From the IMG/VR virus record IMGVR_UViG_3300018080_000256, positions 1-47,683 of that record: a stretch of 47,683 nucleotides of DNA; one strand, given 5' to 3'. Made by a program: the position numbers and the translations under genes. Of this stretch, positions 15,504 through 22,359 are shown piece by piece. The notes under the pieces are model-generated. The model searched no databases. It was not told the origin of the DNA and saw only the letters and a program-made list of their open reading frames with translations. The first letter of the stretch is position 1, and the number at the start of each line of letters is the position of its first letter. Origin of the DNA: a virus.

Positions 15504-15531
15504 GCGATAAAACTACAAAAATGTCAAGAAG
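15482..15531. promoter_or_regulatory. Two direct repeats, candidate repressor operators
   Basis: TACAAAAATGTGAAGAAG (15482-15499) and TACAAAAATGTCAAGAAG (15514-15531) are 18-bp copies with one mismatch, 32 bp apart (about three helical turns). The first covers the spacer and -35 edge of the leftward promoter. The second covers the start codon of the repressor gene. That placement suits binding by the repressor to silence the early operon and to autoregulate. Confidence 0.6.
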
Positions 15532-16168
15532 AGCGGGGCGGCCACCTAAGGTCCATCTGCCCGGACGGTTACGCATGCTCATGGAAATGGCCGGGATTGA
15601 TGGTCTTCCAGCCCTGGCGGACCTGACCGGGATCTCCTATCGCGTCCTCAAGAACCTCCCGGAGGCCAAGGACGGGGGGAAGCTAACGACCTGGTCCAAG
15701 CTTGCCGACTTCTTCGACGGAAAGGTTCGAGCCATCCTGGGCGTTTCCAGAGTGACAATTGACTACTTGCTCGGTGGGGACCCCCCGGAGGGTGAGGTGC
15801 TCGCGCCGGAGATCCCAATCAAGGGCACCGCCGGGGCCTCTTTGACCTACACGGGCGAATCTATAGATCTCGGGTCGAAATCCCTGGAGTGCTGCTTCCT
15901 TGTCCAGGTTGTGGATTCGTCAATGGAGCCGGTCGTCCGCTCCGGCGAGATGGTTATCGCCACGGGATGCGAGGATCCGGTCTCGGGGGACGTGGTCGTT
16001 TTCGGTTCGGACTCGGAAGGGCACTGGCTGGTGAAACAATGGATCAAGACGACCAAAGGGCATCAGTTCAGAAGCTTGAACATGCGAGAACCCCTGGAGA
16101 CGATCGTGATGAAAAAGAAGCCCCGGATGTACCGGGTAATCGGGGTCATCATGGGGAAGAGAACATAG
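15521..16168 (+). CDS. S24/LexA-type phage repressor
   Basis: The protein has 215 residues. An N-terminal DNA-binding region at about 12-75 includes LADLTGISYRVLKNLPE, a helix-turn-helix-like segment. The C-terminal half is a LexA/CI-type S24 peptidase: VVDSSMEPVVRSGEMVIA holds the serine (near 134) and WLVKQW the lysine (near 171). An Ala-Gly pair in GTAGAS (about 104-105) is the likely self-cleavage site. RecA-stimulated cleavage would induce the prophage. The ATG has no good ribosome binding site, so translation may be leaderless or weak, or it may begin at the in-frame GTG at 15491. It heads the plus-strand lysogeny operon. Confidence 0.85.
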   Translation: MSRRAGRPPKVHLPGRLRMLMEMAGIDGLPALADLTGISYRVLKNLPEAKDGGKLTTWSKLADFFDGKVRAILGVSRVTIDYLLGGDPPEGEVLAPEIPIKGTAGASLTYTGESIDLGSKSLECCFLVQVVDSSMEPVVRSGEMVIATGCEDPVSGDVVVFGSDSEGHWLVKQWIKTTKGHQFRSLNMREPLETIVMKKKPRMYRVIGVIMGKRT

Positions 16169-16178
16169 GGGGGGCACA

Positions 16179-16607
16179 ATGAAGCCTGTCGCTATCGTCA
16201 TGCCATTATTGCTTTTGCTCAGTACGGGATGCGCTACGATCATAAACGGCACAACAGAAGACGTGATTGTTCTCTCGAAACCGGCAGGGCAGAAAGTGCT
16301 TATTGACGCTGTAGAATACGAGACGCCCGTGACGGTATATTTAAGCAGGAATTCAAGGCATGTAATCAAATTTCCAGACGGACAGGTGATTAAAACAGGA
16401 TGGTCTTCATGGGGGAACCACAATGTTTTATGGAACATATTGTGGAATCTGGTGGGAATTGCACCTGCTCTTGTAGCGATATTGGTTGACGTAGCTACGG
16501 GAGCCGCCAAGGACATCGAACCTGATATTCTATTATTCGATCATGGGAAGATAATAGACATGGACAACGGTGAGATCGTTGCCCAAAAGCAGAATAAAAC
16601 CGAGTGA
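16179..16607 (+). CDS. Lipoprotein in lysogeny operon
   Basis: The protein has 142 residues. The signal MKPVAIVMPLLLLLSTGC is a textbook lipobox ending in Cys18. A beta-rich segment follows (VIVLSKPAGQKVLIDAVEYE), resembling PEGA-like surface domains. Around residue 80-110 a hydrophobic stretch (WNILWNLVGIAPALVAIL) could be a second membrane contact. It lies 10 bases after the repressor with a strong ribosome binding site (AGGGGGGG). Prophage lipoproteins expressed with the repressor often act in superinfection exclusion or alter the host surface; this is inference. The gene is more AT-rich than the phage core. Confidence 0.75.
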   Translation: MKPVAIVMPLLLLLSTGCATIINGTTEDVIVLSKPAGQKVLIDAVEYETPVTVYLSRNSRHVIKFPDGQVIKTGWSSWGNHNVLWNILWNLVGIAPALVAILVDVATGAAKDIEPDILLFDHGKIIDMDNGEIVAQKQNKTE

Positions 16608-16996
16608 TGCACATCCACAAATCAAATAACACCCGCAGGAAGACGGTGAAATTGACGGCGGTGGCCGAGAGGCCGCTCCCTGTCAAGCACGCGGGCCGCC
16701 GGCGCCGGGGGGAAGCCCCCCTCGGCGTCGGCATATTGATGACGCCCGGCTGGTTTGCCAAGGCGCGCAAGTGGCCGGAGTACGCCATCGGCCTGCGGCA
16801 GCGCGTGTACCTGGACGGCGGTGAGATCTCCGCGAAGGACCTGGACCCGGACGACGTGAAGATTCTGGCCTGGCTGTTCGAGAAGCGGACCGGGCTGGCG
16901 TGCAGGATAGAAGACAAAACGAACAAGCATGGGAATCCGGGGGCTCGCGTTGCACGGAGGCAGACATGTCAAAAAAAGGAGGAGGGGCAGGAATAA
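16607..16996 (+). CDS. Unknown protein in lysogeny operon (129 aa)
   Basis: The product begins MHIHKSNNTRRKTVKLTAVA, is basic at both ends, and holds a middle region APLGVGILMTPGWFAKARKW. Its ATG overlaps the stop of the lipoprotein gene; a GTG one codon upstream is also possible. The reading frame is GC-rich compared with the genes on either side. Its end overlaps the next gene by 31 bases. No family is recognised, and the overlap leaves some doubt about the exact C-terminus in vivo. Confidence 0.5.
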   Translation: MHIHKSNNTRRKTVKLTAVAERPLPVKHAGRRRRGEAPLGVGILMTPGWFAKARKWPEYAIGLRQRVYLDGGEISAKDLDPDDVKILAWLFEKRTGLACRIEDKTNKHGNPGARVARRQTCQKKEEGQE

Positions 16997-17259
16997 TCGG
17001 GCTGCTAATTTTGGGGGGGATCATCTATGGATTTGTGAAGTACCCGGTGCTCGGAATAATCGGCGTAGTCGTCCTGGTGGGCCTTTTCATTCTCCACGCC
17101 CTGACTTCGGGGCCGGTAGACTGTGAAATCTGCGGGGTCGAATTGAAAAAGAAATCGTATGAATGGAATATCGACGGGAAAAAGAAGACCGTATGCCCCA
17201 ACTGTAATAGGAAGATGGAAAAGAAGGCGAGCGACGACGCGTTCCGGGACATGGAATAA
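16966..17259 (+). CDS. Membrane protein with zinc ribbon
   Basis: The protein has 97 residues. After a Gly/Lys-rich start there are two hydrophobic helices at about 9-47 (GIIGLLILGGIIYGF and GIIGVVVLVGLFILHAL). A C-terminal zinc ribbon follows with CEIC and CPNC pairs, and then a charged tail. The start is fixed by GGAGGCAGACATG; a longer upstream frame has no such site. The topology suggests a membrane-anchored zinc domain on the cytoplasmic side. It ends 15 bases before the TIR gene and is a good candidate partner or sensor for it. Confidence 0.68.
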   Translation: MSKKGGGAGIIGLLILGGIIYGFVKYPVLGIIGVVVLVGLFILHALTSGPVDCEICGVELKKKSYEWNIDGKKKTVCPNCNRKMEKKASDDAFRDME

Positions 17260-17274
17260 TTGAAAGGACCACAG

Positions 17275-18132
17275 ATGGAGATATTTATCAGCTGGTCCGG
17301 AGAGCGAAGCAAGGCGGTTGCTACGACCCTCAAGGATTGGATCCACAAGGTTATTCAGAACGTCAAGCCGTGGATGTCTGACCGGGATCTCCCGCCCGGG
17401 ACGGCATGGTTTTCGGAAATACTCGAAAGGCTTAGCGTTTCAAAAATGGGAATAGTTTGCTTCACGCCCGAAAACATCAACAAGCCCTGGCTGCTTTTTG
17501 AAGCTGGGGCGACATTAAAATCGGTTGGTAGGTTGCGTGTATATCCATATCTATTTGACTTGAAATCCCTCCCTGCAGAACACCCTTTATTCAGCATTCA
17601 ATCAGCGAGCACAGACAAAGAAGATACAAGAAAATTGATACAAGCAATAAACGCCATGCAGGAAGACAGAGGGCTTTCAAAAGAGGATATGGACGAATCA
17701 TTCGAAACCAGATGGGGTGAACTGGAAAGCAAATTCAAGAAAATCCAACCCCCCAAGGGGCATGTGAAAGAAATGAAAACTGCTGATGAAAAACTTGATG
17801 AAATTACGGCAATAGTGAGGGGCATTTCGGTAGAACAAACGAGAAATTCAAGTGATATAAATGATAACGTCGAAGAGGTTTTGAACAACTTTCTTCAGGA
17901 GCGTGCGGCCTTGCCTCCATCTGGAGGAACTGTACCATTTAATAAGTTAAAAAGTCTGAGGAAATACCTGGATAAGATCCAGGAAGAGAAGCGAATGAGA
18001 AGAGAGGTCGCAGCATACGACGTTTATAGAACAGACCAATTAATTAAAGATTTCTTTGATAAATTGATGAAAAGCTCTAAAGGAAGCGAAGAAAATAAAG
18101 GCAAGGGACATAGTCTCATGGGCCTTGATTAG
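17275..18132 (+). CDS. TIR-domain protein, candidate antiphage effector
   Basis: The protein has 285 residues. Residues 1-130 form a TIR-like domain: IFISWSGERSK at the start, KPWMSDRDLPPGTAW, MGIVCFTPENI and PWLLFEAGAT, where Glu76 is the expected NADase catalytic residue. The rest is helical and charged, with no known sensor domain. In bacteria TIR proteins cleave NAD+ or make cyclic-ADP-ribose signals during antiphage defence. The gene is clearly AT-rich relative to the phage core, a sign of later acquisition. It lies between repressor and integrase on the same strand, so it should be expressed in the lysogen. The ATG at 17275 is preferred (AGGA upstream) over the frame start 15 bases earlier. 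Confidence 0.82.
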   Translation: MEIFISWSGERSKAVATTLKDWIHKVIQNVKPWMSDRDLPPGTAWFSEILERLSVSKMGIVCFTPENINKPWLLFEAGATLKSVGRLRVYPYLFDLKSLPAEHPLFSIQSASTDKEDTRKLIQAINAMQEDRGLSKEDMDESFETRWGELESKFKKIQPPKGHVKEMKTADEKLDEITAIVRGISVEQTRNSSDINDNVEEVLNNFLQERAALPPSGGTVPFNKLKSLRKYLDKIQEEKRMRREVAAYDVYRTDQLIKDFFDKLMKSSKGSEENKGKGHSLMGLD

Positions 18133-19272
18133 ATGCCTTTCTTCTGGCGCAAAGTCCGGACAGCCAACGGCGTGACCAAGGTGCCTTACGTCCGCATCTA
18201 CTTCGCCGGCACCGACCGGGCGCGCTCCATCAAGGAGATCTGGCCGCACAAGCGGAAGAAACCGCCGGCGAGGATCGTCGCCCTCGCGGAGGCCGAGATC
18301 TACAGGGAACTCGAGCAGCCGCAGAAGCCCCGTCGCGGGACGAGCGAGGCCCTGCGCACGGCCGAGAAGTACCTGGAATGGATGCGGGCGAGCAGGAGCG
18401 ACGGCCATTTCGAGCACGTTGACTTCGCCGTCCGGAACGCCTGCGATGCGATCGGCACGGAGACGATAGGGGAGTGGACGCTTCGGGAACTCGAGGACTA
18501 CCTCCACCAGGGGAGGACCGCGGCCGGCTGGGCGGAGGATCGGAGACCCTGGTCCGCCCGCACATACAACCTCCACCTCGGCATGCTATCCCACTTTCTG
18601 AGCTGGGCCGTGAAGCGCGGGATCATCGAGGCGAACCCGGCGAGGGAGGTGGAGAAGATCCGGGGCGAGAAGAAGCAGCCCCAGTACGTCGCCGAGACCG
18701 ACATCCCCGCGCTACTCAAGGCCTGCGCGGCTCAGGACGCCGAGCTCGAGAAACGCCCCTTCTCCCTCGAGGAGGTGGTCACCGTCGCCCTGGGCACCGG
18801 CGCCCGGATCTCCGAGCTGGTCGGGCTCCGATGGGAGGACGTGGATCTCAGGAAGCGCCGGGTCCGCTTCACCGGCAAGGGGAAGAAGGACAGGACCATC
18901 CCGATCTCGGCGATGGCAGGCAGGGTCCTGAACAAGACCAGACGCCGGAAGAACGGCCCGGTCTTCCCCGGCCTGAACCGGGACGCCCGTCCCCTGAAGA
19001 GGGCCATCACGGCCGCCAAGATCCCCGTCGAGGGCGGTTGGCACCTGCTCAGACACACCTTCGGGGCCCATGCGGCCTCCCGCGGGGTCCCCCTGAGGGT
19101 CCTAAGTTTTTTTCTCGGGCACTCGTTTTTTCGGACCACGGAGCTCTATTCCCACCTGATTCCGTCCGAAATGGACGGCGCGATGGACCTGGTGGACAAG
19201 GCCCTCTCCGTGACACCTGACCGTGACAGTCGCAAGAAAAAGGGCCGCAAGCGCAAGCGCAAGCGACCCTAA
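18133..19272 (+). CDS. int: Tyrosine integrase
   Basis: The protein has 379 residues. An N-terminal arm-binding region (1-60) and core-binding region (about 65-180) precede the catalytic domain. The active-site set is complete: Arg in GTGARISELVGLRW (near 225), Lys in GKGKKDRTIP, HLLRHTF (near 303-309), the LGHSFFRTT histidine (near 330) and Tyr in LYSHL (near 337). The C-terminal tail is very basic (RKKKGRKRKRKRP). The ATG follows the TIR stop codon without a gap. It integrates or excises the phage at a tRNA 3' end, as the adjacent att core shows. Confidence 0.93.
   Translation: MPFFWRKVRTANGVTKVPYVRIYFAGTDRARSIKEIWPHKRKKPPARIVALAEAEIYRELEQPQKPRRGTSEALRTAEKYLEWMRASRSDGHFEHVDFAVRNACDAIGTETIGEWTLRELEDYLHQGRTAAGWAEDRRPWSARTYNLHLGMLSHFLSWAVKRGIIEANPAREVEKIRGEKKQPQYVAETDIPALLKACAAQDAELEKRPFSLEEVVTVALGTGARISELVGLRWEDVDLRKRRVRFTGKGKKDRTIPISAMAGRVLNKTRRRKNGPVFPGLNRDARPLKRAITAAKIPVEGGWHLLRHTFGAHAASRGVPLRVLSFFLGHSFFRTTELYSHLIPSEMDGAMDLVDKALSVTPDRDSRKKKGRKRKRKRP
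19208..19229 (+). repeat. attP arm-type repeat pair (left arm)
   Basis: CCGTGACA occurs at 19208-19215 and 19221-19228, a 13-bp period, inside the last codons of the integrase gene. The same octamer pair with the same period appears on the other side of the tRNA-derived core. This is the layout expected for integrase arm-type binding sites. Confidence 0.6.
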
Positions 19273-19299
19273 GTCCTGACGGTTCCGTGGCTTCCGTCC

Positions 19300-19348
19300 T
19301 GGTGACCCCGACGGGATTCGAACCCGTGTCGCGAGATCGAAAATCTCG
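19300..19348 (-). other. attP core: 3' segment of a tRNA gene
   Basis: The minus strand carries a tRNA 3' half: anticodon arm CGAGA-TTTTCGA-TCTCG (19332-19348), a 4-base variable loop, T-arm ACGGG-TTCGAAT-CCCGT (19311-19327), acceptor strand CGGGGTC (19304-19310), then ACCA. The 5' half is absent; no D-arm or complementary GACCCCG follows. The anticodon position would read UUC (Glu), tentatively. A truncated tRNA 3' end 28 bases after an integrase is the typical phage attachment core that restores the host tRNA on integration. Confidence 0.82.
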
Positions 19349-19494
19349 TTTGGCCCGTGGGCGGAATACGCCCGAAAGTGGCGAGTCACGCCAGAGAAGC
19401 CCCCCAAGAGCATCGAGCGACCGATTCAAGGCAAATACAATCCAGACATCCCGTGCAGGAAAAACAGTGTCAGTCCCGAATAATGGGCCGGTGA

Positions 19495-19515
19495 CCGTGA
19501 CAGCGGACCGTGACA
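19495..19515 (+). repeat. attP arm-type repeat pair (right arm)
   Basis: CCGTGACA occurs at 19495-19502 and 19508-19515, again with a 13-bp period and in the same orientation as the left pair. The extended unit is GACCGTGACAG. With the left pair it brackets the tRNA-derived core at distances of about 72 and 147 bp. Confidence 0.6.
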
Positions 19516-19625
19516 GTTTTCGCACCAGACGCGCGAGGATCGCCCAGGACGAATCCGGGGTGTCAGGGGTCGGGCCGCCGGCGAGAATGCGCAGGACGGG
19601 GCGGAGAGGCGCGGAGAAATAGAAA

Positions 19626-19665
19626 GGAGCGGTTGGAGGCCTCTTGGCTCTCCTCCGACCGCTCC
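19626..19665 (-). terminator. Long hairpin, possible terminator on the minus strand
   Basis: GGAGCGGT (19626-19633) pairs with ACCGCTCC (19658-19665), and an inner GGAGG/CCTCC extends the stem to about 14 bp. On the minus strand the stem is followed by TTTCTATTTCT, a loose U-rich tract. It could stop late transcription running leftward toward attP, although that would pass antisense through the 20046-20968 pair. On the plus strand there is no U-tract. Confidence 0.42.
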
Positions 19666-20045
19666 TCATGGCCGTATCAGCCTCAAGCTGTACGGGTAAG
19701 CCGAGGGCAGACTACTTCGCAGAATTTGATAAATCAAGGTAAACAAATAGATCAGGATAATAATTATTTTGCAAGAATGACGTAATCCAATTATCTGCAA
19801 GGCTTTACCGCGTAACAGGAAAATTACTAAGATTTCAAAAATATCATTGCCTTAATAAGATTTTGGGGCAAGATATTAGGTGTATTGGGATGAAGACCTC
19901 AAGCGATCGGGTAAGCCAACCCTGCCTAAGGTCAGCTTCCCATTTTATCTTCAGGGCTGAGACGAGAAGGGGCCGTCCCGGCTCGTAATGAAGACAGCAG
20001 ATTGTTGTTTTCGTGTCTGCCTCGAGAACGGAGTGCGTAATCGAG

Positions 20046-20546
20046 ATGAAATCCCATGGACCAGAGAAATGTGGTAGAGTAATTGTTAAAGCTGGATGCC
20101 ATAGTTTGCCGATACTACTACCAGACGGTACGCTCGGGACTGGCTTTCTATCCTTCGATCATCGCAATTACATCTGGAAGGGCCCGGAGTGGAAGTACCG
20201 GGAGCTTCAGTACATAGTCCCAGGAGTTCTTGAAAAACCCCGCCATCTCTGGCGCGGCATTCGGCATGCCAGGGCATGGGAAGAGGTGTTGCTGAAGGAT
20301 GGCTGGACGAAGGAAATGGCGGAGTCGGCATTTGACCCGGACTGGTGGGCATATACAGGAGTGCCAAAATTTGACTTTGATGGGTGGAGAGGCGCTAAGA
20401 AGGTCCCGTATCCCCCTGGTTATGTATTCCTGGTTTGTGTAAACGAAGACAAGATGATATATATTTGGCTCTCAGTGAAGGCTGATCCAACGGACCCAAC
20501 GAAACCGGAGGGTCACGAAAAGAGGTTCTTAAGGGAATACTTCTGA
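20046..20546 (+). CDS. Possible toxin-like protein of a two-gene unit
   Basis: The protein has 166 residues from ATG at 20046; an in-frame GTG at 20013 is an alternative. Features include ELQYIVPGVLEKPRHLWRGI and, near the end, PPGYVFLVCVNEDKMIYIWL. This order (a bound pro-segment, then an Arg/Trp-rich helix and a strand pair) recalls phage-associated Barnase/EndoU/ColicinE5/RelE-like nuclease domains, but the resemblance is weak and no catalytic set is certain. The next gene overlaps by one base (TGATG). The unit lies between attP and the lysis genes, on the strand opposite to the late operon, as cargo genes often do. Confidence 0.55.
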   Translation: MKSHGPEKCGRVIVKAGCHSLPILLPDGTLGTGFLSFDHRNYIWKGPEWKYRELQYIVPGVLEKPRHLWRGIRHARAWEEVLLKDGWTKEMAESAFDPDWWAYTGVPKFDFDGWRGAKKVPYPPGYVFLVCVNEDKMIYIWLSVKADPTDPTKPEGHEKRFLREYF

Positions 20547-20968
20547 TGAACGATTTCGCAAGGGATCTTGAGAGGGCAGTTCAAGGTCTCGACCGCCCCA
20601 GAGAGTTCCAGCCGTGCGTGCATTACAATCGCGAGGGGGATTGCCTCGAATTCCTCGTTTCTTCAAATCGTTACTGGGCCGATCGGATCGACCCGATAAT
20701 CACGGTGTATATGGATTTCGAGAGCGACAAGATTGTCGGCGTGATGATCAAGGGCGTCCGGAATTTGGTCAAGGTCATCAGTGAAAAGATCCCCGGATTT
20801 GAACTTGCCGTGGATGATGGCAAGGTTCAGATGGAGTCTCTCCTTCTCGCGGCGTTTTGGGTGAAGCGATTCCCCGAGGAGAAGATCCCATCACTCAGGA
20901 AAATCTACAGGCGTCTTATTCATATCGCAGAGGAAGCAAAAGCGGAAACTGATTTCTGCCTCGCATAG
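20546..20968 (+). CDS. Possible antitoxin/immunity partner (DUF2283-like)
   Basis: The protein has 140 residues. CVHYNREGDCLEFLVSSNRY, then a DPIITVYMDFESDKIVGV strand pair and an IKG turn, resembles the DUF2283 pattern. The C-terminal half is helical (VKRFPEEKIPSLRKIYRRLI). Its start overlaps the stop of the upstream gene. DUF2283-like proteins are often small partners in two-gene units, which suits an antitoxin or immunity role, but this is inference. Confidence 0.55.
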   Translation: MNDFARDLERAVQGLDRPREFQPCVHYNREGDCLEFLVSSNRYWADRIDPIITVYMDFESDKIVGVMIKGVRNLVKVISEKIPGFELAVDDGKVQMESLLLAAFWVKRFPEEKIPSLRKIYRRLIHIAEEAKAETDFCLA

Positions 20969-20974
20969 GCATCT

Positions 20975-21571
20975 CTATCCCACCCACGGTTCGTACTTGT
21001 ACCCCCGTGCCGTCGCCCTCGAGGCCTCGCTGATCTCGCATGGCGCAGCCTGGTCCTGGGCGAGCCGGTCAAGTCGCCCGGTCGAGCCCATCCACGTCCC
21101 GCCCTCCTTCGCGTCGCGGGAGTCCCGGCCCGTCGTCGCCGCGATCCAGTGGAGGGCCTCGTGCGGGAGTGTAGGGAGGGGGTTCTCCGCCCTGGGCGTG
21201 CCGTCCTCGAGTCGTGCCCAGGAGACGACGACGAGGGTGTTGTACCGGCACCCCTTCACCCATCGGCGGAAGGGGGCCATGAAGGGATAGGCGGGGTGAA
21301 TCATGATCTCCAGCCGGGTCCAGGGCGCCCGCGGGAAGGCGGTGCGCAGGGGGGCGAGGTAGCTCTCGGCCGTCGCCAGCACCAGGTTGCGATCCTCCTC
21401 GACGAGCCAGTCCGGAAAGATCAGTCGCCCGGCGCCGGCGAGATCTCCCGCGGGCCTATCGGTGGAGTATTCGCTCTCGAACGCCGCCTGCTCCCGGTAG
21501 GCATCGAGCGTGGTGCATGACGCCAGGGTGAACAAACAGAGGCCCAGCGTGAACAAAGCACGGTGAATCAT
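20975..21571 (-). CDS. Lipoprotein with HExxH metalloprotease-like motif
   Basis: The protein has 198 residues. The signal MIHRALFTLGLCLFTLASC ends in a lipobox Cys19. The mature part contains LPHEALHWIAATTGR, an HExxH motif (HEALH), and an acidic residue in the following DSRDAKEGG segment might be the third zinc ligand. A partial fit to zinc peptidases is therefore visible, but no full family match. The start is chosen for GGAGGTG seven bases upstream. It lies at the end of the late operon in the lysis region, where an endopeptidase or spanin-like function would be expected. The gene ends 7 bases from the opposing gene pair. Confidence 0.68.
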   Translation of the reverse strand: MIHRALFTLGLCLFTLASCTTLDAYREQAAFESEYSTDRPAGDLAGAGRLIFPDWLVEEDRNLVLATAESYLAPLRTAFPRAPWTRLEIMIHPAYPFMAPFRRWVKGCRYNTLVVVSWARLEDGTPRAENPLPTLPHEALHWIAATTGRDSRDAKEGGTWMGSTGRLDRLAQDQAAPCEISEASRATARGYKYEPWVG

Positions 21572-21583
21572 GAACACCTCCGT

Positions 21584-21610
21584 AAAAAACCCCGGCCGCC
21601 AAGGCCGGGG
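21584..21610 (-). terminator. Rho-independent terminator before the HExxH lipoprotein
   Basis: CCCCGGCC and GGCCGGGG (21590-21597, 21603-21610) form a perfect 8-bp GC stem with a 5-base loop. On the minus strand it is followed by six U residues (21584-21589). The ribosome binding site of the next gene starts only two bases later, so that gene is reached only by readthrough or antitermination. Confidence 0.8.
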
Positions 21611-21728
21611 CTGCGCCCGCGAGGGGCGCTCTCGGGGCACGCATGGCCGCGAGCATCCCGTGGATTGCATGCCGGGGGCCCCGCGCCCCCGGCGGATCCT
21701 GAGGACCCATAGTCACTCAGGAGGCGAA

Positions 21729-22070
21729 TCACTTGGGCAGCCGGTCGAGGATCTCCTTCAGGTCCCGGCGCATCTCCGCTTGCCCCTGCAGGATCATGCG
21801 CTGCGTGGCCCGGGTCTCGGAGGCCTCCTCTCGGGTTGCCTCGATCTTGGACTTCGCGTCTTTCAGGTCCTCGGCGGAGGCCTTGCCGTTGCCCCGGAGG
21901 ATCATGTAGCCGAACGCCCCGCTCATGACGAGCGACAGGATCGTGATGATGATGCCGATCACCCATCGCGAGACCTTCGCGTCGACCTTGTCGTCCACCC
22001 GGTTGATTGCCGAGTAGACGCTGCTCCGGCATTCCCGGCGGATGTCTTCGCAGTCCTTTGCCGATGGCAT
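21729..22070 (-). CDS. XhlA-like lysis-region membrane protein
   Basis: The protein has 113 residues. A short N-terminal helix (CEDIRRECRSSVYSAINRVD) leads to one membrane segment at about 34-55 (VIGIIITILSLVMSGAFGYM), then a coiled coil to the end (DAKSKIEATREEASETRATQ). This arrangement resembles XhlA-type proteins that assist holins. The start ATG has AAGGGGG upstream; an in-frame TTG two codons earlier is less likely. It directly follows the holin-like gene. Confidence 0.62.
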   Translation of the reverse strand: MPSAKDCEDIRRECRSSVYSAINRVDDKVDAKVSRWVIGIIITILSLVMSGAFGYMILRGNGKASAEDLKDAKSKIEATREEASETRATQRMILQGQAEMRRDLKEILDRLPK

Positions 22071-22072
22071 AG

Positions 22073-22333
22073 TCAACCCCCTTCCGGGGCGCTCCCGGCC
22101 TCGTCCGCCCGTACATGGTTGTGGATCACCGGGAGGTCGGGCTTTTTGGTCCTGGCCCGGGCCATCGAGTAGAGGCCAGAGGCCAGGGCCGGTCCGAGCA
22201 CGAGCGCGACCTTGACCAGGGCGTCTTCCTCAGTGACTATGCCGAGCCCGATTAGAAGCGCGATGACGATCACAAGGAAAAACCCCGCCCACTCCGTCGT
22301 TCGCCAGCCCGGTTTCGGTTGCGGAATTTCCAT
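22073..22333 (-). CDS. Holin-like two-helix membrane protein
   Basis: The protein has 86 residues. It begins MEIPQPKPGWRTTEWAGFFL and has two hydrophobic helices at about 14-32 and 38-58 (VIVIALLIGLGIV and VALVLGPALASGLYSMA) with a basic, disordered tail. The KPGWRTTEW entry followed by two helices is frequent in phage holin-like proteins. The start is fixed by GGAGGAAGCCATG. It should sit in the inner membrane and could time lysis. No signal or enzyme motif is present. Confidence 0.65.
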   Translation of the reverse strand: MEIPQPKPGWRTTEWAGFFLVIVIALLIGLGIVTEEDALVKVALVLGPALASGLYSMARARTKKPDLPVIHNHVRADEAGSAPEGG

Positions 22334-22359
22334 GGCTTCCTCCGTGCTGGAGGCGGGGC

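Larger units (their letters stand above)
19349..20045. other. Gene-free region flanking attP
   Basis: This stretch holds the right-arm repeats and the hairpin listed separately. From about 19730 to 19900 it becomes AT-rich, including a short palindrome TTGATAAATCAA near 19726 and an inverted repeat TTGCC/GGCAA near 19850. I see no convincing gene. It may contain host-factor (IHF, Fis) and excisionase sites and a promoter for the following gene pair, but no single match is strong. Confidence 0.5.

Noticed and set aside
15290-15520. N-terminal extension of the repressor
   Set aside because: The extension runs antisense through the first early gene, and its residues do not fit a DNA-binding domain; the frame merely happens to stay open.
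19300-19348. Functional tRNA gene at the att core
   Set aside because: Only the anticodon arm, T-arm and 3' acceptor strand are present; no 5' half or D-arm is found downstream on the minus strand.
19510-19785. Short open frame after the att core
   Set aside because: No ribosome binding site, composition unlike protein, and it covers the hairpin and arm repeats.
21568-22116. 182-codon minus-strand open frame in the lysis region
   Set aside because: It overlaps the XhlA-like gene and the terminator in another frame, with Pro/Arg/Gly-rich shadow composition.
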